Shown here: piece after piece, positions 36,801 through 44,877 of the stretch
How positions within the stretch are numbered: position 1 is the first letter of the stretch
Layout: each line of letters begins with the position of its first letter
Assembly (NCBI RefSeq): GCF_009909145.1
Contig: NZ_JAAAPJ010000009.1
Location: 248,001 to 312,000, forward strand
DNA: 64,000 bases
Source of the DNA: Corallococcus silvisoli
GTDB lineage: Bacteria; Myxococcota; Myxococcia; Myxococcales; Myxococcaceae
Reading direction: 5' to 3'
The notes under the pieces: generated by a model
Told to the model about the DNA's origin: nothing
Databases searched by the model: none
The model's input: only the letters and a program-made list of their open reading frames with translations
Made by a program: the position numbers and the translations under genes

Positions 36801-37687
36801 AGGCCCTGGCGGAGGGAGCGCGCTTCCAGACGGAACACCGCGTGCGCGGGCCAGACGGCGCCTACCGCTGGCACCTGGTGCGCGCCCTGCCGGTGAAGGA
36901 CGCGGAGGCCCGGGTGCTCAAGTGGGTGGGCACGTCCATGGACGTCCACGAGCTGCGCCAGGCCCAGGCCCAGCTGCAGCAGCGCGCGAACTTCGAACAG
37001 CAGCTCATCGGCATCGTGAGCCACGACCTGCGCAACCCCGTGAGCGCCATCCTCCTGGGTGCCGCCAGCCTGATGCGCCGCGAGGAGCTGGACGAGCGCA
37101 GCACCAAGGCCGTCAGCCGCATCCAGACCGCGGCGGAGCGGGCCCACCGGTTGATCCGCGACCTGCTCGACTTCACCCAGGCACGCCTGGGCGGGGGTCT
37201 GAGAGTCCAGCGCCGGCCCGCGGACCTGCACGACATCATCGAGGGCGTCCTGGAGGAGATTGAAGCGACGCACCCGGACCGGGAGATCCGCAGGCACGTC
37301 ACAGGGAGCGGCGAGGGCGAGTGGGATCCGGACCGGCTGGGCCAGATGGCGCAGAACCTGGTGACCAACGCGCTCAAGTACAGCCCGCGCGACACCCCCA
37401 TCCTCATCGAAACGCACGGCGGGGACGACGCGGTGACGCTCTCCATCCACAACGCGGGGGCCCCCATCTCCCCGGAGCGCAGGAGCCGGCTCTTCCAGCC
37501 CCTCCAGCGCCCCAGCGGCGAGGGAGACAACGGAAACCGCAGCATCGGCCTGGGGCTCTACATCGTGAAGCAGCTGGCGGAGGCCCACGGCGGCACCGTG
37601 GCGGTGGAGTCCACGGCCGAAGCCGGCACCACCTTCACCGTGCGGCTGCCCCGGCACCTCCCCGCGCAGGCCCCGGCGAACGCGTAG
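33869..37687 (+). CDS. Hybrid sensor histidine kinase/response regulator with two kinase cores
   Basis: A 1272-aa soluble signalling protein with no membrane helix. Order: PAS-like start and GAF-like segment (about 50-350), first HisKA with SHEFRTPL (His about 378) and HATPase ending near 600, receiver domain (about 650-765, candidate phospho-Asp about 697 in LSDLMMPGLDG), two PAS domains (about 783-908 and 910-1035), second HisKA with SHDLRNPV (His about 1052) and second HATPase to the end with LGLYIVKQLAE. Two complete kinase cores with one internal receiver suggests an internal phosphorelay or dimer partner use. Partners are unknown. Confidence 0.92.
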   Translation: MTHPTRTPGAGGADTPTLEPDGADDAAREVLAGGGEMGALMRSMDWSKTPLGPVASWPQSLRTTVSTCLHSRFPMMVFWGPELVKLYNDAYRPMLGGKHPWAMGHPGREVWAEIWDIIGPLIEDVRGEARATLSENQRLLLERDGFLEETYFTFSYSPVRDESGGVGGVLDTAVETTSQVLDARRLRTLQEVAARTSGSLRVRDACTQAMEALATNPSDLPFALLYRIDAERGLAWLDAHMGLEATGPFSPFQVPLEPTTAAPWPLAQVAASNRAEHVEGLAARFGPLPLREGVPPPTSAIVLPLARSSETSPAAVLVLGLSPRLRVDASYVSFLELVANGLGATLSRAHAYEDARRQAEALTELDRAKTAFFSNVSHEFRTPLTLMLGPMDEVLGDAEHALAPQHRERLSVVQRNSQRLLKLVNSLLDFSRLEAGRMHASVEPTDLGRLTAGLVSAFDSLMAKAGLRFEVDCRSPRVPVWVDRDLWEKVVLNLVSNAFKFTFQGAVTVRLQERGDRVELSVSDTGTGIPAEELPRVFERFHRVEGARGRSHEGSGIGLALVHELVALHGGSVSVESTEGQGSTFTVSLPTGTAHLPPGQGGGPRTGAARAPNPEVFVHEAEQWLSDGPASAPTPVPVPESTPRGVRGHVLLADDNADMRDYVRRALEGRFTVEAVTDGMSALAAARAHPPDVVLSDLMMPGLDGFGLLRELKADARTAHVPVILLSARAGEEAKVEGLNAGADDYLVKPFGVRELVARLEGTVHAARARARQKELIEALQMSETRYRLATRATKDAIWDWNPFTQEVSWNEGVHTLFGYAPDAVSPGLEWWSGRIHPEDREEIVGSLHALLDAPTGTDWRGEYRFLRQDGTYARVEDRGWVVRDAAGAVLRMVGAMQDVTLRKQAEEALRRSEEEFRTLAEALPEAVFTTDPEGAVTYVNGVLPEQTGVPVAELLGRGYRKTLHPEDAALSQRAWEKALAEGARFQTEHRVRGPDGAYRWHLVRALPVKDAEARVLKWVGTSMDVHELRQAQAQLQQRANFEQQLIGIVSHDLRNPVSAILLGAASLMRREELDERSTKAVSRIQTAAERAHRLIRDLLDFTQARLGGGLRVQRRPADLHDIIEGVLEEIEATHPDREIRRHVTGSGEGEWDPDRLGQMAQNLVTNALKYSPRDTPILIETHGGDDAVTLSIHNAGAPISPERRSRLFQPLQRPSGEGDNGNRSIGLGLYIVKQLAEAHGGTVAVESTAEAGTTFTVRLPRHLPAQAPANA

Positions 37688-37729
37688 CGCCGGCCCGAGC
37701 ACCCGCTGGAGATGACCCGCGAAAGCAAA

Positions 37730-37757
37730 AGGCCCGCGGGATTTCTCCCGCGGGCCT
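37730..37757. terminator. Bidirectional intrinsic terminator
   Basis: AGGCCCGCGGGA at 37730-37741 and TCCCGCGGGCCT at 37746-37757 form a 12 bp stem with a 4 nt loop. On the minus strand the stem is followed by TTTTGCTTT, a good T-tract terminating tRNA-Ala; on the plus strand it can terminate the histidine kinase mRNA. Confidence 0.8.
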
Positions 37758-37771
37758 CTCTCAATTCAGTG

Positions 37772-37844
<73 letters not shown>

Positions 37845-37910
37845 GTCTTTGCTGCGTACTGCCGGTCCCGCCGTGGGGGGGCGGAGCCGTCCGTCGAAGG
37901 CGGCGCACTT

Positions 37911-38309
37911 CTATCGCTTCTTCACTCCAGACGCCACAATTGTTTGTGGCTTCGCGACGCTTTTTACCTTCAACCGATCCGCCACCTCTTCCCCTTCCCG
38001 GAGCAGGTCGGTGAGGGACGCGGCGTGGTCCGCCGCGGCCTTCTCGGCCGCCGCGATGGACTGGAGCAGCTTGGCGAACCCCGGGGGCAGCTCCAGGCGG
38101 CCAGCCTGCACGGCCTGCCAGACGGCCTCGCCCAGCTCGCGGTGGGTCTGCTCCTTCTTGTCCTTGAGGAAGGCCGCCTTGCCGTTGGCCCGAGCCAGCT
38201 CCGTGTTGCGCTCGACAGCCTCGCGCAGCCTGGCCAGCTTGGCCTCGGCTGCCTGGAAGGCTTCATTGATCTGCCGCATCACTTCGGTCTGCTTCGGATC
38301 TGCCGCCAC
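37911..38309 (-). CDS. Small Ala/Lys-rich helical protein
   Basis: About 132 aa, starting at the GTG at 38309, nine nt after GAGG; a longer frame starts at 38318. The protein is almost entirely helical with Ala, Lys, Glu and Arg: probable coiled coil through about residues 10-110 (AKLARLREAVERNTELARA, AAAEKAAADHAASLTDLLRE). No signal and no known family. It lies between tRNA-Ala and RsmB, 60 nt after the latter in reading direction. Function unknown. Confidence 0.55.
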   Translation of the reverse strand: MAADPKQTEVMRQINEAFQAAEAKLARLREAVERNTELARANGKAAFLKDKKEQTHRELGEAVWQAVQAGRLELPPGFAKLLQSIAAAEKAAADHAASLTDLLREGEEVADRLKVKSVAKPQTIVASGVKKR

Positions 38310-38369
38310 GGCTGTCACCCTCGGGAGAGGAGAAGGTCGTTCGTGCGTAACGTGGCCGCTCGCCGACTG

Positions 38370-39749
38370 TCAACCCGGCTTGCGGACGAGCCGCGCGGCG
38401 AAGAAGCCCCCGCCGGGCACTCGGGGCGGCAGGGCGCGCAGGTACGGGCCGTCCACTCCCACCTGGAGCTCCGGCGCCCACCCCTCCCCCACCGGCTCCA
38501 GGGAGAAATCCGGGTGCTTCGCGAGGAAGCGCTCCACCACCCCGTCGTTCTCCTCCGGCAGCACGGAGCACGTGGCGTAGACGATGCGCGCCCCGGGCTT
38601 CACCTGCCCGGCCACCTCCGCGAGCAGCGTGGACTGGGTGGCCTGGAACTCCGCGATGGCCTTCGCGGACAGCTTCCACTTTTGATCCGGCTCACGCGCG
38701 AGCGACCCGGTGCCGCTGCACGGCGCGTCCACCAGCACCACGTCCACCGCCTCCAGCGGGACCGGGTGGGGGAACGCCACCTGCTTCAAGCCGAACTCGC
38801 GCACCCGTTCGCGCGCGTCCGCGAGGCGCCGCTTGGAGCGGTCTCCCGCGAGCACCCGCCCCTTCGCGCCCACCGCGTCCGCGAGGCCCAGCGTCTTTCC
38901 CCCGGCCCCCGCGCACACGTCCGCGACGGCGAGCCCCTCCAGGCCGCCCCCGGGAGGGAGGCACGCCAGGACGATGAGCTGGCTGCCCACGTCCTGCACC
39001 TGGAGGCGGCGGGCCTTCATCACCCGCGATTCAAAGATGCGGTGGCTGGCGTCCGCGACGCGCAGCGCGTCGGGAGCGCACGGCACCGCCTCCGCCGCCA
39101 CGCCCTCCGCCGCCAGCGCCGCGAGCACCGCGTCCCGCGTCCCCGGCGGCCGCACGCGGAAGTGCAGCGCGGGCTCCTCGTCCAGCGACGCCATCAGCCC
39201 CGCCAGCGTCGCTTCCGGGTACACCTGCGCCAGCCGCTGCGTGAGCCACCCCGGGAACGAGTACCGGGTGGCCAGCCGCTCCACCAGGGAGTCCGGGGAC
39301 TCCGCCGCGGGCGGCTCCGGCAGGGGCTTGGTGACGAGCCCCTCCAGCACCGCGTCATGCAGCGTGCGCGGCCGCACCGGCCCCGGCAGCCGCACCTCCG
39401 GGCCAATGCGCGTCCAATCCTCTCCACAGAAGAGGCGCCGCCAGAGCGTGTAGCGCACCAGCGCCTGGTCCTCCGTGAGGACGATCTTCCCCGGAGCGTG
39501 GCCCAGCTGCCGCGCCGCCAGGTCCAGCAACCGCTGGTGCCGGGACAGCTCGCGCGCCGCCATGGCCACGAAGCGGCGCTCCTGGCCGCCCAGTCCTTCC
39601 GCCTCCCGCAGCGCGGTGGCGAGCGCGGCCTTCAGGGGGTCTCCCTTGAGCACCGCGATGTGGGTCTCCAGCGCCGCGGTGGCCGCGCGCCGGGACGGAC
39701 GCCCCAGGCGTGACGGCTCATGCGGCGTGGGCCAGAGGGGAATCTCCAC
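38370..39749 (-). CDS. RNA m5C methyltransferase, RsmB/NOL1-NOP2-sun family
   Basis: A 459-aa protein. The N-terminal third resembles a NusB-like helical domain (about 20-130). The methylase core has VADVCAGAGGKTLGLADAVG (SAM site), LVDAPCSGTGSLAREP with the motif IV Cys, and IVYATCSVLPEEN with the motif VI Cys that acts as nucleophile. Both cysteines are the hallmark of m5C methylases. RsmB methylates 16S rRNA C967; target position here is unverified. Upstream there is a response regulator gene 15 nt away. Confidence 0.88.
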   Translation of the reverse strand: MEIPLWPTPHEPSRLGRPSRRAATAALETHIAVLKGDPLKAALATALREAEGLGGQERRFVAMAARELSRHQRLLDLAARQLGHAPGKIVLTEDQALVRYTLWRRLFCGEDWTRIGPEVRLPGPVRPRTLHDAVLEGLVTKPLPEPPAAESPDSLVERLATRYSFPGWLTQRLAQVYPEATLAGLMASLDEEPALHFRVRPPGTRDAVLAALAAEGVAAEAVPCAPDALRVADASHRIFESRVMKARRLQVQDVGSQLIVLACLPPGGGLEGLAVADVCAGAGGKTLGLADAVGAKGRVLAGDRSKRRLADARERVREFGLKQVAFPHPVPLEAVDVVLVDAPCSGTGSLAREPDQKWKLSAKAIAEFQATQSTLLAEVAGQVKPGARIVYATCSVLPEENDGVVERFLAKHPDFSLEPVGEGWAPELQVGVDGPYLRALPPRVPGGGFFAARLVRKPG

Positions 39750-39764
39750 GGGTGACCTCGTCGC

Positions 39765-40430
39765 CTAGGCGCGCAGCGGCACGCACACCGCCAGCGCGCC
39801 GGTCCGCGTCGTGACCCGCGGCGAAGCGCCCAGGGCCAGGAACAGGTAGCACGGCGCGGCGAAGCGCTCACCGTCCAGCTCCAGGTCGCCCTCCACCAGG
39901 AGGACCCCCTGGGCACACGGCGGGCGGCTCCAGCGGAAGTCCGCGTCCGGCTCCAACCTCACCCAGGTGAGGTCCGTTTCCGGTGCCGCGCCCGCCGAAC
40001 GGGCCCCGGGCGCGAGCTCCGTCCAGTCGGAGGCGTCACGGGCCGGCGGGGCCCCGGAGACGGCGAGCGCCTGACGCTTGAGCTCCAGGAAGCGCTCCAC
40101 CAGCCCCAGGATGTCGTCCACCTGGAAGGGTTTGATCAGCAACGCATCCGGTTCCAGGGGGTGCAGGACCCGGGCGACCTCATCCGGCCCGGCGGCGCTG
40201 ACGATGGCCACCGCGTGCAGGCGGCGGCGGGCCGCTTCCAGGACGCCCCGGCCGTCGTCGTGGTTGCCGGCGATGCGCATGTCCGTCATCACCAGCTCGA
40301 AGCGCTCGGTCTCCAGGGCGCGCAGCGCCTCATCGAGCGTCCCCACGGCATGCACGGACGCCAGTTCGGAAACCAGCTCGCCCATGCCCTCACGTAGGCT
40401 CGTGTCGTCCTCGACCAGCAGGACCTTCAT
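39765..40430 (-). CDS. Response regulator with unrecognised C-terminal domain
   Basis: A 221-aa protein. ATG at 40430, with GGAAGA upstream. The receiver domain (1-120) has the acidic pair in LLVEDD, phospho-acceptor Asp50 in VMTDMRIAG and Lys near 100 in LLIKPFQ. There is no helix-turn-helix or enzyme motif; residues about 125-221 look like a small beta-rich cupin-like module (DADFRWSRPPCAQGVLLVEG). It may bind an effector or act as a phospho-dependent adaptor. It is encoded beside the RsmB-type gene and the tRNA-Leu. Confidence 0.75.
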   Translation of the reverse strand: MKVLLVEDDTSLREGMGELVSELASVHAVGTLDEALRALETERFELVMTDMRIAGNHDDGRGVLEAARRRLHAVAIVSAAGPDEVARVLHPLEPDALLIKPFQVDDILGLVERFLELKRQALAVSGAPPARDASDWTELAPGARSAGAAPETDLTWVRLEPDADFRWSRPPCAQGVLLVEGDLELDGERFAAPCYLFLALGASPRVTTRTGALAVCVPLRA

Positions 40431-40522
40431 CGCGTCTTCCGGCGAGGAGGACAGGGGGGCGCTTTCACGTTCGGACGGTCCGGAAGACGGCATCTCGGGC
40501 GCCGGGTCTGCGTTTGAGAGGA

Positions 40523-40608
40523 TGGCCCTCCCCGGACTCGAACCGGGACGCGGGGTCAGCCGCAGCGGATTTTGAGTCCGCCTCGTCTACCAATTTCGAC
40601 AGAGGGCC
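40523..40608 (-). tRNA. tRNA-Leu (anticodon CAA)
   Basis: 86 nt with a long variable arm, class II. Minus-strand acceptor GGCCCTC pairs with GAGGGCC; anticodon stem GCGGA/TCCGC with loop CTCAAAA gives CAA; the T-arm contains GGTTCGAGTCC. CCA is not encoded. Confidence 0.95.
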
Positions 40609-40707
40609 CCTTGGGTGTGAACGAGGCGGCCGAACGTATATCGCGCCTTCGGTTCGTGTGCATCCGAAGATTGCGGTGATCCACGCACACCGCTAAAGGG
40701 GCTGCGC

Positions 40708-41454
40708 ATGTACAACCTCCTTATCTCCCTGGCCGTGGGGCTGGCGGTCGGAGTGCTGGTCAAGCTCGCCGGCGGCTTCTCCTGGTGGGCCGGCATCGTC
40801 CCCGGCGTCATCGTCTTGTTCGGCACCTACATCGTGCTCGCCCGCAGGGTCTCCACCCGGGTCCAGGCATTGATGACCACGGTCCAGAACGATCTGCAGG
40901 GCCAGCCGGCCAACCAGAAGGAAGCCCAGGGCCGCGTGGACCGGGCCGTCAAGACGCTGGAGCAGGGGCTCGTCTGGGACAAGTGGCAGTTCCTCATCGG
41001 CCCGGAGATCCACGCGCAGATCGGCATGCTCAAGTACATGGTGAAGGACCTGGACGGGGCGAAGCCGCACCTGGAGAAGGCCAGCGGCCGCAACTACATG
41101 GCCAAGGCCATGGAGGGCGCCCTGCACTTCCGCCGCAACGACCCGGGCGCCATGAAGACCTCGTTCGAGGCCGCGGTGAAGAGCGGCAAGAAGGAGTCCA
41201 TCGTCTGGGCCGTGTACGCGTGGTGCCTCCTCCAGTTGAAGGACAAGGACGCCGCCCAGCGCGTGCTCGCCCGGGGTGTGGAGCAGAACCCCTCCGACGA
41301 GAAGCTCAAGTCCAGCCTCGCCCAGCTGCAGAACGACAAGCGCCTCAAGATGAAGCCCTACGAGCCGCTGTGGTGGCAGTTCGGCCTGGAGGCGCCGCCG
41401 ATGATGCCGCCCATGGGTGGCGGCCGCCGCGTGCAGTTCACCCACCGACGTTGA
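40708..41454 (+). CDS. Membrane-anchored TPR-like protein
   Basis: A 248-aa protein with two hydrophobic N-terminal segments (about 4-24 and 26-45) and a long helical cytosolic portion with TPR character (KTLEQGLVWDKWQFLIGPEIHAQIG, read here as pieces; AKPHLEKASGRNYMAKAMEGAL). The C-terminus is rich in Met/Pro/Gly (PPMMPPMGGG). Function unknown. It is preceded by tRNA-Leu on the other strand and ends in a hairpin. Confidence 0.65.
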   Translation: MYNLLISLAVGLAVGVLVKLAGGFSWWAGIVPGVIVLFGTYIVLARRVSTRVQALMTTVQNDLQGQPANQKEAQGRVDRAVKTLEQGLVWDKWQFLIGPEIHAQIGMLKYMVKDLDGAKPHLEKASGRNYMAKAMEGALHFRRNDPGAMKTSFEAAVKSGKKESIVWAVYAWCLLQLKDKDAAQRVLARGVEQNPSDEKLKSSLAQLQNDKRLKMKPYEPLWWQFGLEAPPMMPPMGGGRRVQFTHRR

Positions 41455-42054
41455 GGTCCCCCGGGCTTCGTCGAGCGTTCGACGAAGCTTCGGCTGGCCG
41501 CGTTGACGCGACGTGAAGGGCACGTCGCACCGCGGCCCCTGGGGAGGGCCTTCCCGGCGCCAGCGCCATGGCGCCAGGGGCCCTGTTGACGCCGCGCGAG
41601 GACCGCGGGAGTCCAGGGCCCCGCCTCCGGATGATCCGCTCCGGAGGACCTCCGGCGGAAGGCTCCGCCGCGCCGCGCCTTCCAGCAATTCCTACCGGCC
41701 GCGCTGTCCGCACGCTGCAACGTCTTCCGGTCGCCTTGTTGGCGAGCGCGCGAACGCGTCCGCAACCCCCTGAAAAGAGGCGGTCCCCCACGCGAATCCC
41801 GGGGCACAGGGCTTGCTGTCGTGCAGGGACACGCGGGCGACAGGGGCGGAAGACCTCCAGGGTTCCTCGCGGAGGCGGACGGGCTTGGCAGCCGGAGGTC
41901 TCGGGTGAAGTCTGGATGGGTGGGTGGGTGCTTGCAGGACGAGGCGGCGGCGGGTGCGCGTGGGGCGCAAGGGCGGGGGGAGCACCGGGTGGGGCGTGGC
42001 GCCCGAGACTTTCGGCCTGCCATTTCCGGTCAGGCAAGCGGAGCAAATCAGTTC
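41455..42054 (+). other. Non-coding region with repeated hairpins
   Basis: Six hundred bases with no convincing gene on either strand; frames that remain open have Arg/Pro-rich shadow composition. It holds several inverted repeats: a 10 bp stem at 41465-41488; outer stem 41534-41542 with 41574-41582 and an inner one 41556-41562 with 41569-41575; 41624-41631 with 41640-41647; and 41654-41659 with 41664-41669. This lies between the TPR-like protein and a diguanylate cyclase, so it may contain a long leader, a small RNA or REP-like sequence. Confidence 0.5.
41465..41488 (+). terminator. Hairpin after the TPR-like gene
   Basis: GCTTCGTCGA at 41465-41474 pairs perfectly with TCGACGAAGC at 41479-41488, with a GCGT loop. 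It begins 10 nt after the stop codon. Only a short TT follows. Confidence 0.5.
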
Positions 42055-43011
42055 ATGGAACGGCACGGCCGCAGCAGTGAGCGCTCGCTCCTGCTCATCA
42101 TCGAAGACGACGCCGGCGTGCGCGAAGGGCTGATGGATCTGCTCGCCACGCGCTTCGACGTGCTGGCCGCCGCGGACGCGGACGCGGGCGTGGAGCTGGC
42201 GCGCGAGCACCGCCCGGACCTGGTCCTGCTGGATCGCTTCCTGCCCTCCGGGGATGGGCTGGCGGTCCTGGAGACGCTCCAACGGGACGTGCGCACGGAG
42301 ACGGTGCCGGTCATCTTCCTCACGGGGGACGCGGACGAGGCGACCCTGGAGAGATGCCTGGAGATGGGCGCCGTGGACTTCATCCACAAGCCGGCGAGCT
42401 CGCGCGAGCTGCTCGCCCGCATCGACCGCGCGGTGCGCCAGAGCGAGCAGCAGCGCAAGCTCCAGGTGTTGGCGCAGACGGACGCACTGACGGGGCTGGC
42501 GAACTTTCGCGCGCTGTCGGTGCGGCTGGAGGACGAGTTCAAGCGGGCGCAGCGCTACGGCTACTCGCTCAGCGTGGTGGTCATCGACCTGGACCACCTG
42601 AAGGCCATCAACGACGGCATGGGCCACGACACGGGCAACCGCGCCATCCTGGCCCTGGCCACGCTGATGCAGGGCAACCTGCGCGAGTCCGACTTCGCGG
42701 CGCGCTTCGGCGGGGACGAGTTCGTGGTGCTGCTGCCGCACCAGACGTCGCTGGAGGCGGCGGTGTTCGCGGAGCGCCTGCGCACGGAGCTGCGCGGCGT
42801 GAACGTGCAGCGGGGTGACGGGCGGCCGGCGCCCTTCGGGTTGAGCATCAGCGTGGGGGTGGCGGACCACACGGCCGACATGCCGCGCGAGAGCACGGAG
42901 GCCTTGCTGAAGGCGGCGGACGCCGCGCTGTACGAGGCCAAGCGGGAGGGGCGGGACCGGGTGGTGGTGTACGGCCAGTCGCTCCATGGCTCGGCGGCGC
43001 AGCGGCACTAG
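42055..43011 (+). CDS. Response regulator with diguanylate cyclase (GGDEF) domain
   Basis: A 318-aa protein. ATG at 42055 with GCGGAGC upstream. The receiver (1-125) has Asp60 in LVLLDRFLPSG and KPASSREL. The GGDEF domain (about 150-310) has the catalytic GGDEF at 219-223 and an RESD at 210-213 five residues before, the RxxD inhibitory c-di-GMP site. So it should make c-di-GMP on phosphorylation and be product-inhibited. It is followed 35 nt later by another receiver-containing gene. PilZ output proteins are also in this window. Confidence 0.93.
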   Translation: MERHGRSSERSLLLIIEDDAGVREGLMDLLATRFDVLAAADADAGVELAREHRPDLVLLDRFLPSGDGLAVLETLQRDVRTETVPVIFLTGDADEATLERCLEMGAVDFIHKPASSRELLARIDRAVRQSEQQRKLQVLAQTDALTGLANFRALSVRLEDEFKRAQRYGYSLSVVVIDLDHLKAINDGMGHDTGNRAILALATLMQGNLRESDFAARFGGDEFVVLLPHQTSLEAAVFAERLRTELRGVNVQRGDGRPAPFGLSISVGVADHTADMPRESTEALLKAADAALYEAKREGRDRVVVYGQSLHGSAAQRH

Positions 43012-43046
43012 CGGCACGGACGGCGGGTAAGGATCGAGGGCGCGCG

Positions 43047-44783
43047 ATGAGCGGAACCAGCAAGCTTGCGAGTGGTTCGAGGGTGGCGATCGTCGGCGGC
43101 GGCATCGCCGGGGCGGGGCTCGCGGCCTCGCTTCTCTTCAACGGCCGCGCCCGGGGCGTGGCCCTGGACGTGCGCGTCTACGCGGGGGGCACCGAGGAGC
43201 GCACCGCCCCCCCTGCCCTGCTCACGCCGGAGTGCCGCTCGCGGCTCGCGGCGCTGGGCTGCCGCATCCCGCCGGAGTGGCGCGCGCACGAGCTGCGCGG
43301 CGTGGAGGTCATCGCCCAGGGTGAGCGGGAGCTGCTGCCGTGCGCGGCTGGCGGGCTGTGGGTGGTGGATGGCTGGCCCCGGAGCGAGGGGGGAATGGAC
43401 ATGGTGCGGCAGGTGCTGGCCACGGCGGCCAGCGCCCAGGGCGCCCGGTTCGTGAACCGCCACGTGGAGCGGGTGGAGCGGCAGGCCCCCGCCCCGGACG
43501 CGCCCACGTCGGTGCGCAACGCGGGCCCCCTGGTGGTCCGCGCGCAGGGCAGCGGTGAGCGCTTCCACGCGGTGGCGCTGGCCTCGGGCGCGGGGCCGCT
43601 GTTGGGGGACGCCTTCTTCAAGGGCTTCCGTCCGGCGCCGTCCATGCCCGCGGTGCAGGCGCGGATCCAGGGCGCGATGGTGGGGCGGGACCTGGCGCCG
43701 GTGGCGCGCCTGTGGGTGGCCCCGCTGCCCTCGGTGGACGCGCTGTTCCTCGTCCCCGGGGCCTCGTCCGTGTACGCGCTGGCCTTCGGCGCGGCGGTGA
43801 CGCCGGCGGACCTGTGCCAGGTGCTGATGATGGCCGCGCGCGACGGCCTGCTGGAGGAAGGCTTCGAGGTCGCCGCGCTGGAGACGACGCGCCTGCCCTT
43901 CGGCCCCGGCCGCACGTTGGTGGCGCCCGGTCAGCTGGTGGTGGGGCCCGCCGCCTCGGGCCACCCGCTGCAGGTGGGCCTCTCCGAGACGCTGGCGTCG
44001 TGCAGCCGCGCCGCGGTGGCGCTGCTCGACGGAGGGCTGGACGCGCCGTCGCTGGAGCGGCGGTATGTGCGCGACGGGTTGGGCGAGCTGCTGGAGGACG
44101 CGGCGGCTGGAGCGCGCGCCATCACGTGGCTGCGCCGCGCGGGCAAGCGGGCCCCGGCGGCGTTCGTCGCGGCGAGGGCGAAGCACGCGCTGGGCAGCGT
44201 GTACGGCGGGGGCGTGCTGGGCCTGAGCGCCCCCACCCCGCTGGCGCTGCTGGCCGCGGCGCGCTGGTCGGGCGTGCGCGAGGTGGTGGGCTCGTGGCTG
44301 CGCACGCCCATCGAACCCGTGCCGACGATGGTGCCGGAGGTGGAGCCGGACCTGTACTACGTGGTGGACGACGACGCGGACACGCGCGAGGCGCTGACGC
44401 TGCTCCTGGAGAGCACCGGGGCGCGCGTGGTGTCCTTCGCGGACGAGCTGGCGTTGTTCTGCGCCGTCGCCCGCCGGCCGCCCACCGCCATCCTCCTGGA
44501 CGTGGTCCTGCATTGGGTGGACGGCCTGCGCCTGTGCGAAGGGCTCAAGCAGCACCCGCTCACCCGCGACACCCGGGTGCTGGTGATGAGCGGCCTCAAC
44601 CGTCCACACGTGCGGCAGCGCGCGCTCGACGCGGGCGCGGAGACCTTCCTGCCCAAGCCGGTGAATCCGGACCGGCTCCTGAGCCAGCTCACCGGCCGCG
44701 TGCCAGACCCGCTTGGCGCGCCGCGTGAAGTCTCGCGGTCCACGGCCCTGGAGCCGTTCGGCGAGGACCGCTTCGCCTCCTGA
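43047..44783 (+). CDS. FAD-dependent oxidoreductase fused to a receiver domain
   Basis: A 578-aa protein. The N-terminal Rossmann motif VAIVGGGIAGAGLAASLL marks an FAD/NAD-binding oxidoreductase like geranylgeranyl-reductase or lycopene-cyclase relatives; substrate unknown. Residues about 440-565 form a complete receiver: acidic pair in VVDDDADTRE, phospho-acceptor Asp485 in AILLDVVLHW and LPKPVNPD with the conserved Lys. A receiver fused to this enzyme class is rare. It is 35 nt after the diguanylate cyclase, so they are probably co-transcribed and may share a kinase. Confidence 0.82.
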   Translation: MSGTSKLASGSRVAIVGGGIAGAGLAASLLFNGRARGVALDVRVYAGGTEERTAPPALLTPECRSRLAALGCRIPPEWRAHELRGVEVIAQGERELLPCAAGGLWVVDGWPRSEGGMDMVRQVLATAASAQGARFVNRHVERVERQAPAPDAPTSVRNAGPLVVRAQGSGERFHAVALASGAGPLLGDAFFKGFRPAPSMPAVQARIQGAMVGRDLAPVARLWVAPLPSVDALFLVPGASSVYALAFGAAVTPADLCQVLMMAARDGLLEEGFEVAALETTRLPFGPGRTLVAPGQLVVGPAASGHPLQVGLSETLASCSRAAVALLDGGLDAPSLERRYVRDGLGELLEDAAAGARAITWLRRAGKRAPAAFVAARAKHALGSVYGGGVLGLSAPTPLALLAAARWSGVREVVGSWLRTPIEPVPTMVPEVEPDLYYVVDDDADTREALTLLLESTGARVVSFADELALFCAVARRPPTAILLDVVLHWVDGLRLCEGLKQHPLTRDTRVLVMSGLNRPHVRQRALDAGAETFLPKPVNPDRLLSQLTGRVPDPLGAPREVSRSTALEPFGEDRFAS

Positions 44784-44818
44784 GGCCTACCTGCACGCAA
44801 CTCAGATCACATCCACGG

Positions 44819-44824
44819 GATAAT
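44819..44824 (+). promoter_or_regulatory. Possible -10 element
   Basis: GATAAT matches TATAAT at five of six bases in an otherwise AT-richer stretch, 54 nt upstream of the next ATG. No convincing -35 is seen. Confidence 0.25.
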
Positions 44825-44834
44825 CCCTACAAAC

Positions 44835-44857
44835 GCATGAAGCTTCGCACTTCATGC
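44835..44857 (+). promoter_or_regulatory. Inverted repeat in the leader of the next gene
   Basis: GCATGAAG at 44835-44842 pairs with CTTCATGC at 44850-44857, 7 nt loop, ending 20 nt before the start codon and just before AAAGGGA. It could be a protein binding site or hide the ribosome-binding site. Confidence 0.45.
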
Positions 44858-44877
44858 TCCATTGAAAGGGATTGTCC

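Noticed and set aside
41790..41880. Possible c-di-GMP (GEMM) riboswitch before the diguanylate cyclase
   Set aside because: A CACAGGGC and a GGACACGC can be seen, but the conserved AAACC after the first block and the second stem do not fit.
41358..42023. Minus-strand frame over the 600 bp gap
   Set aside because: Arg/Pro/Ser-rich low-quality composition, overlaps the real TPR-like gene and has no good ribosome-binding site.
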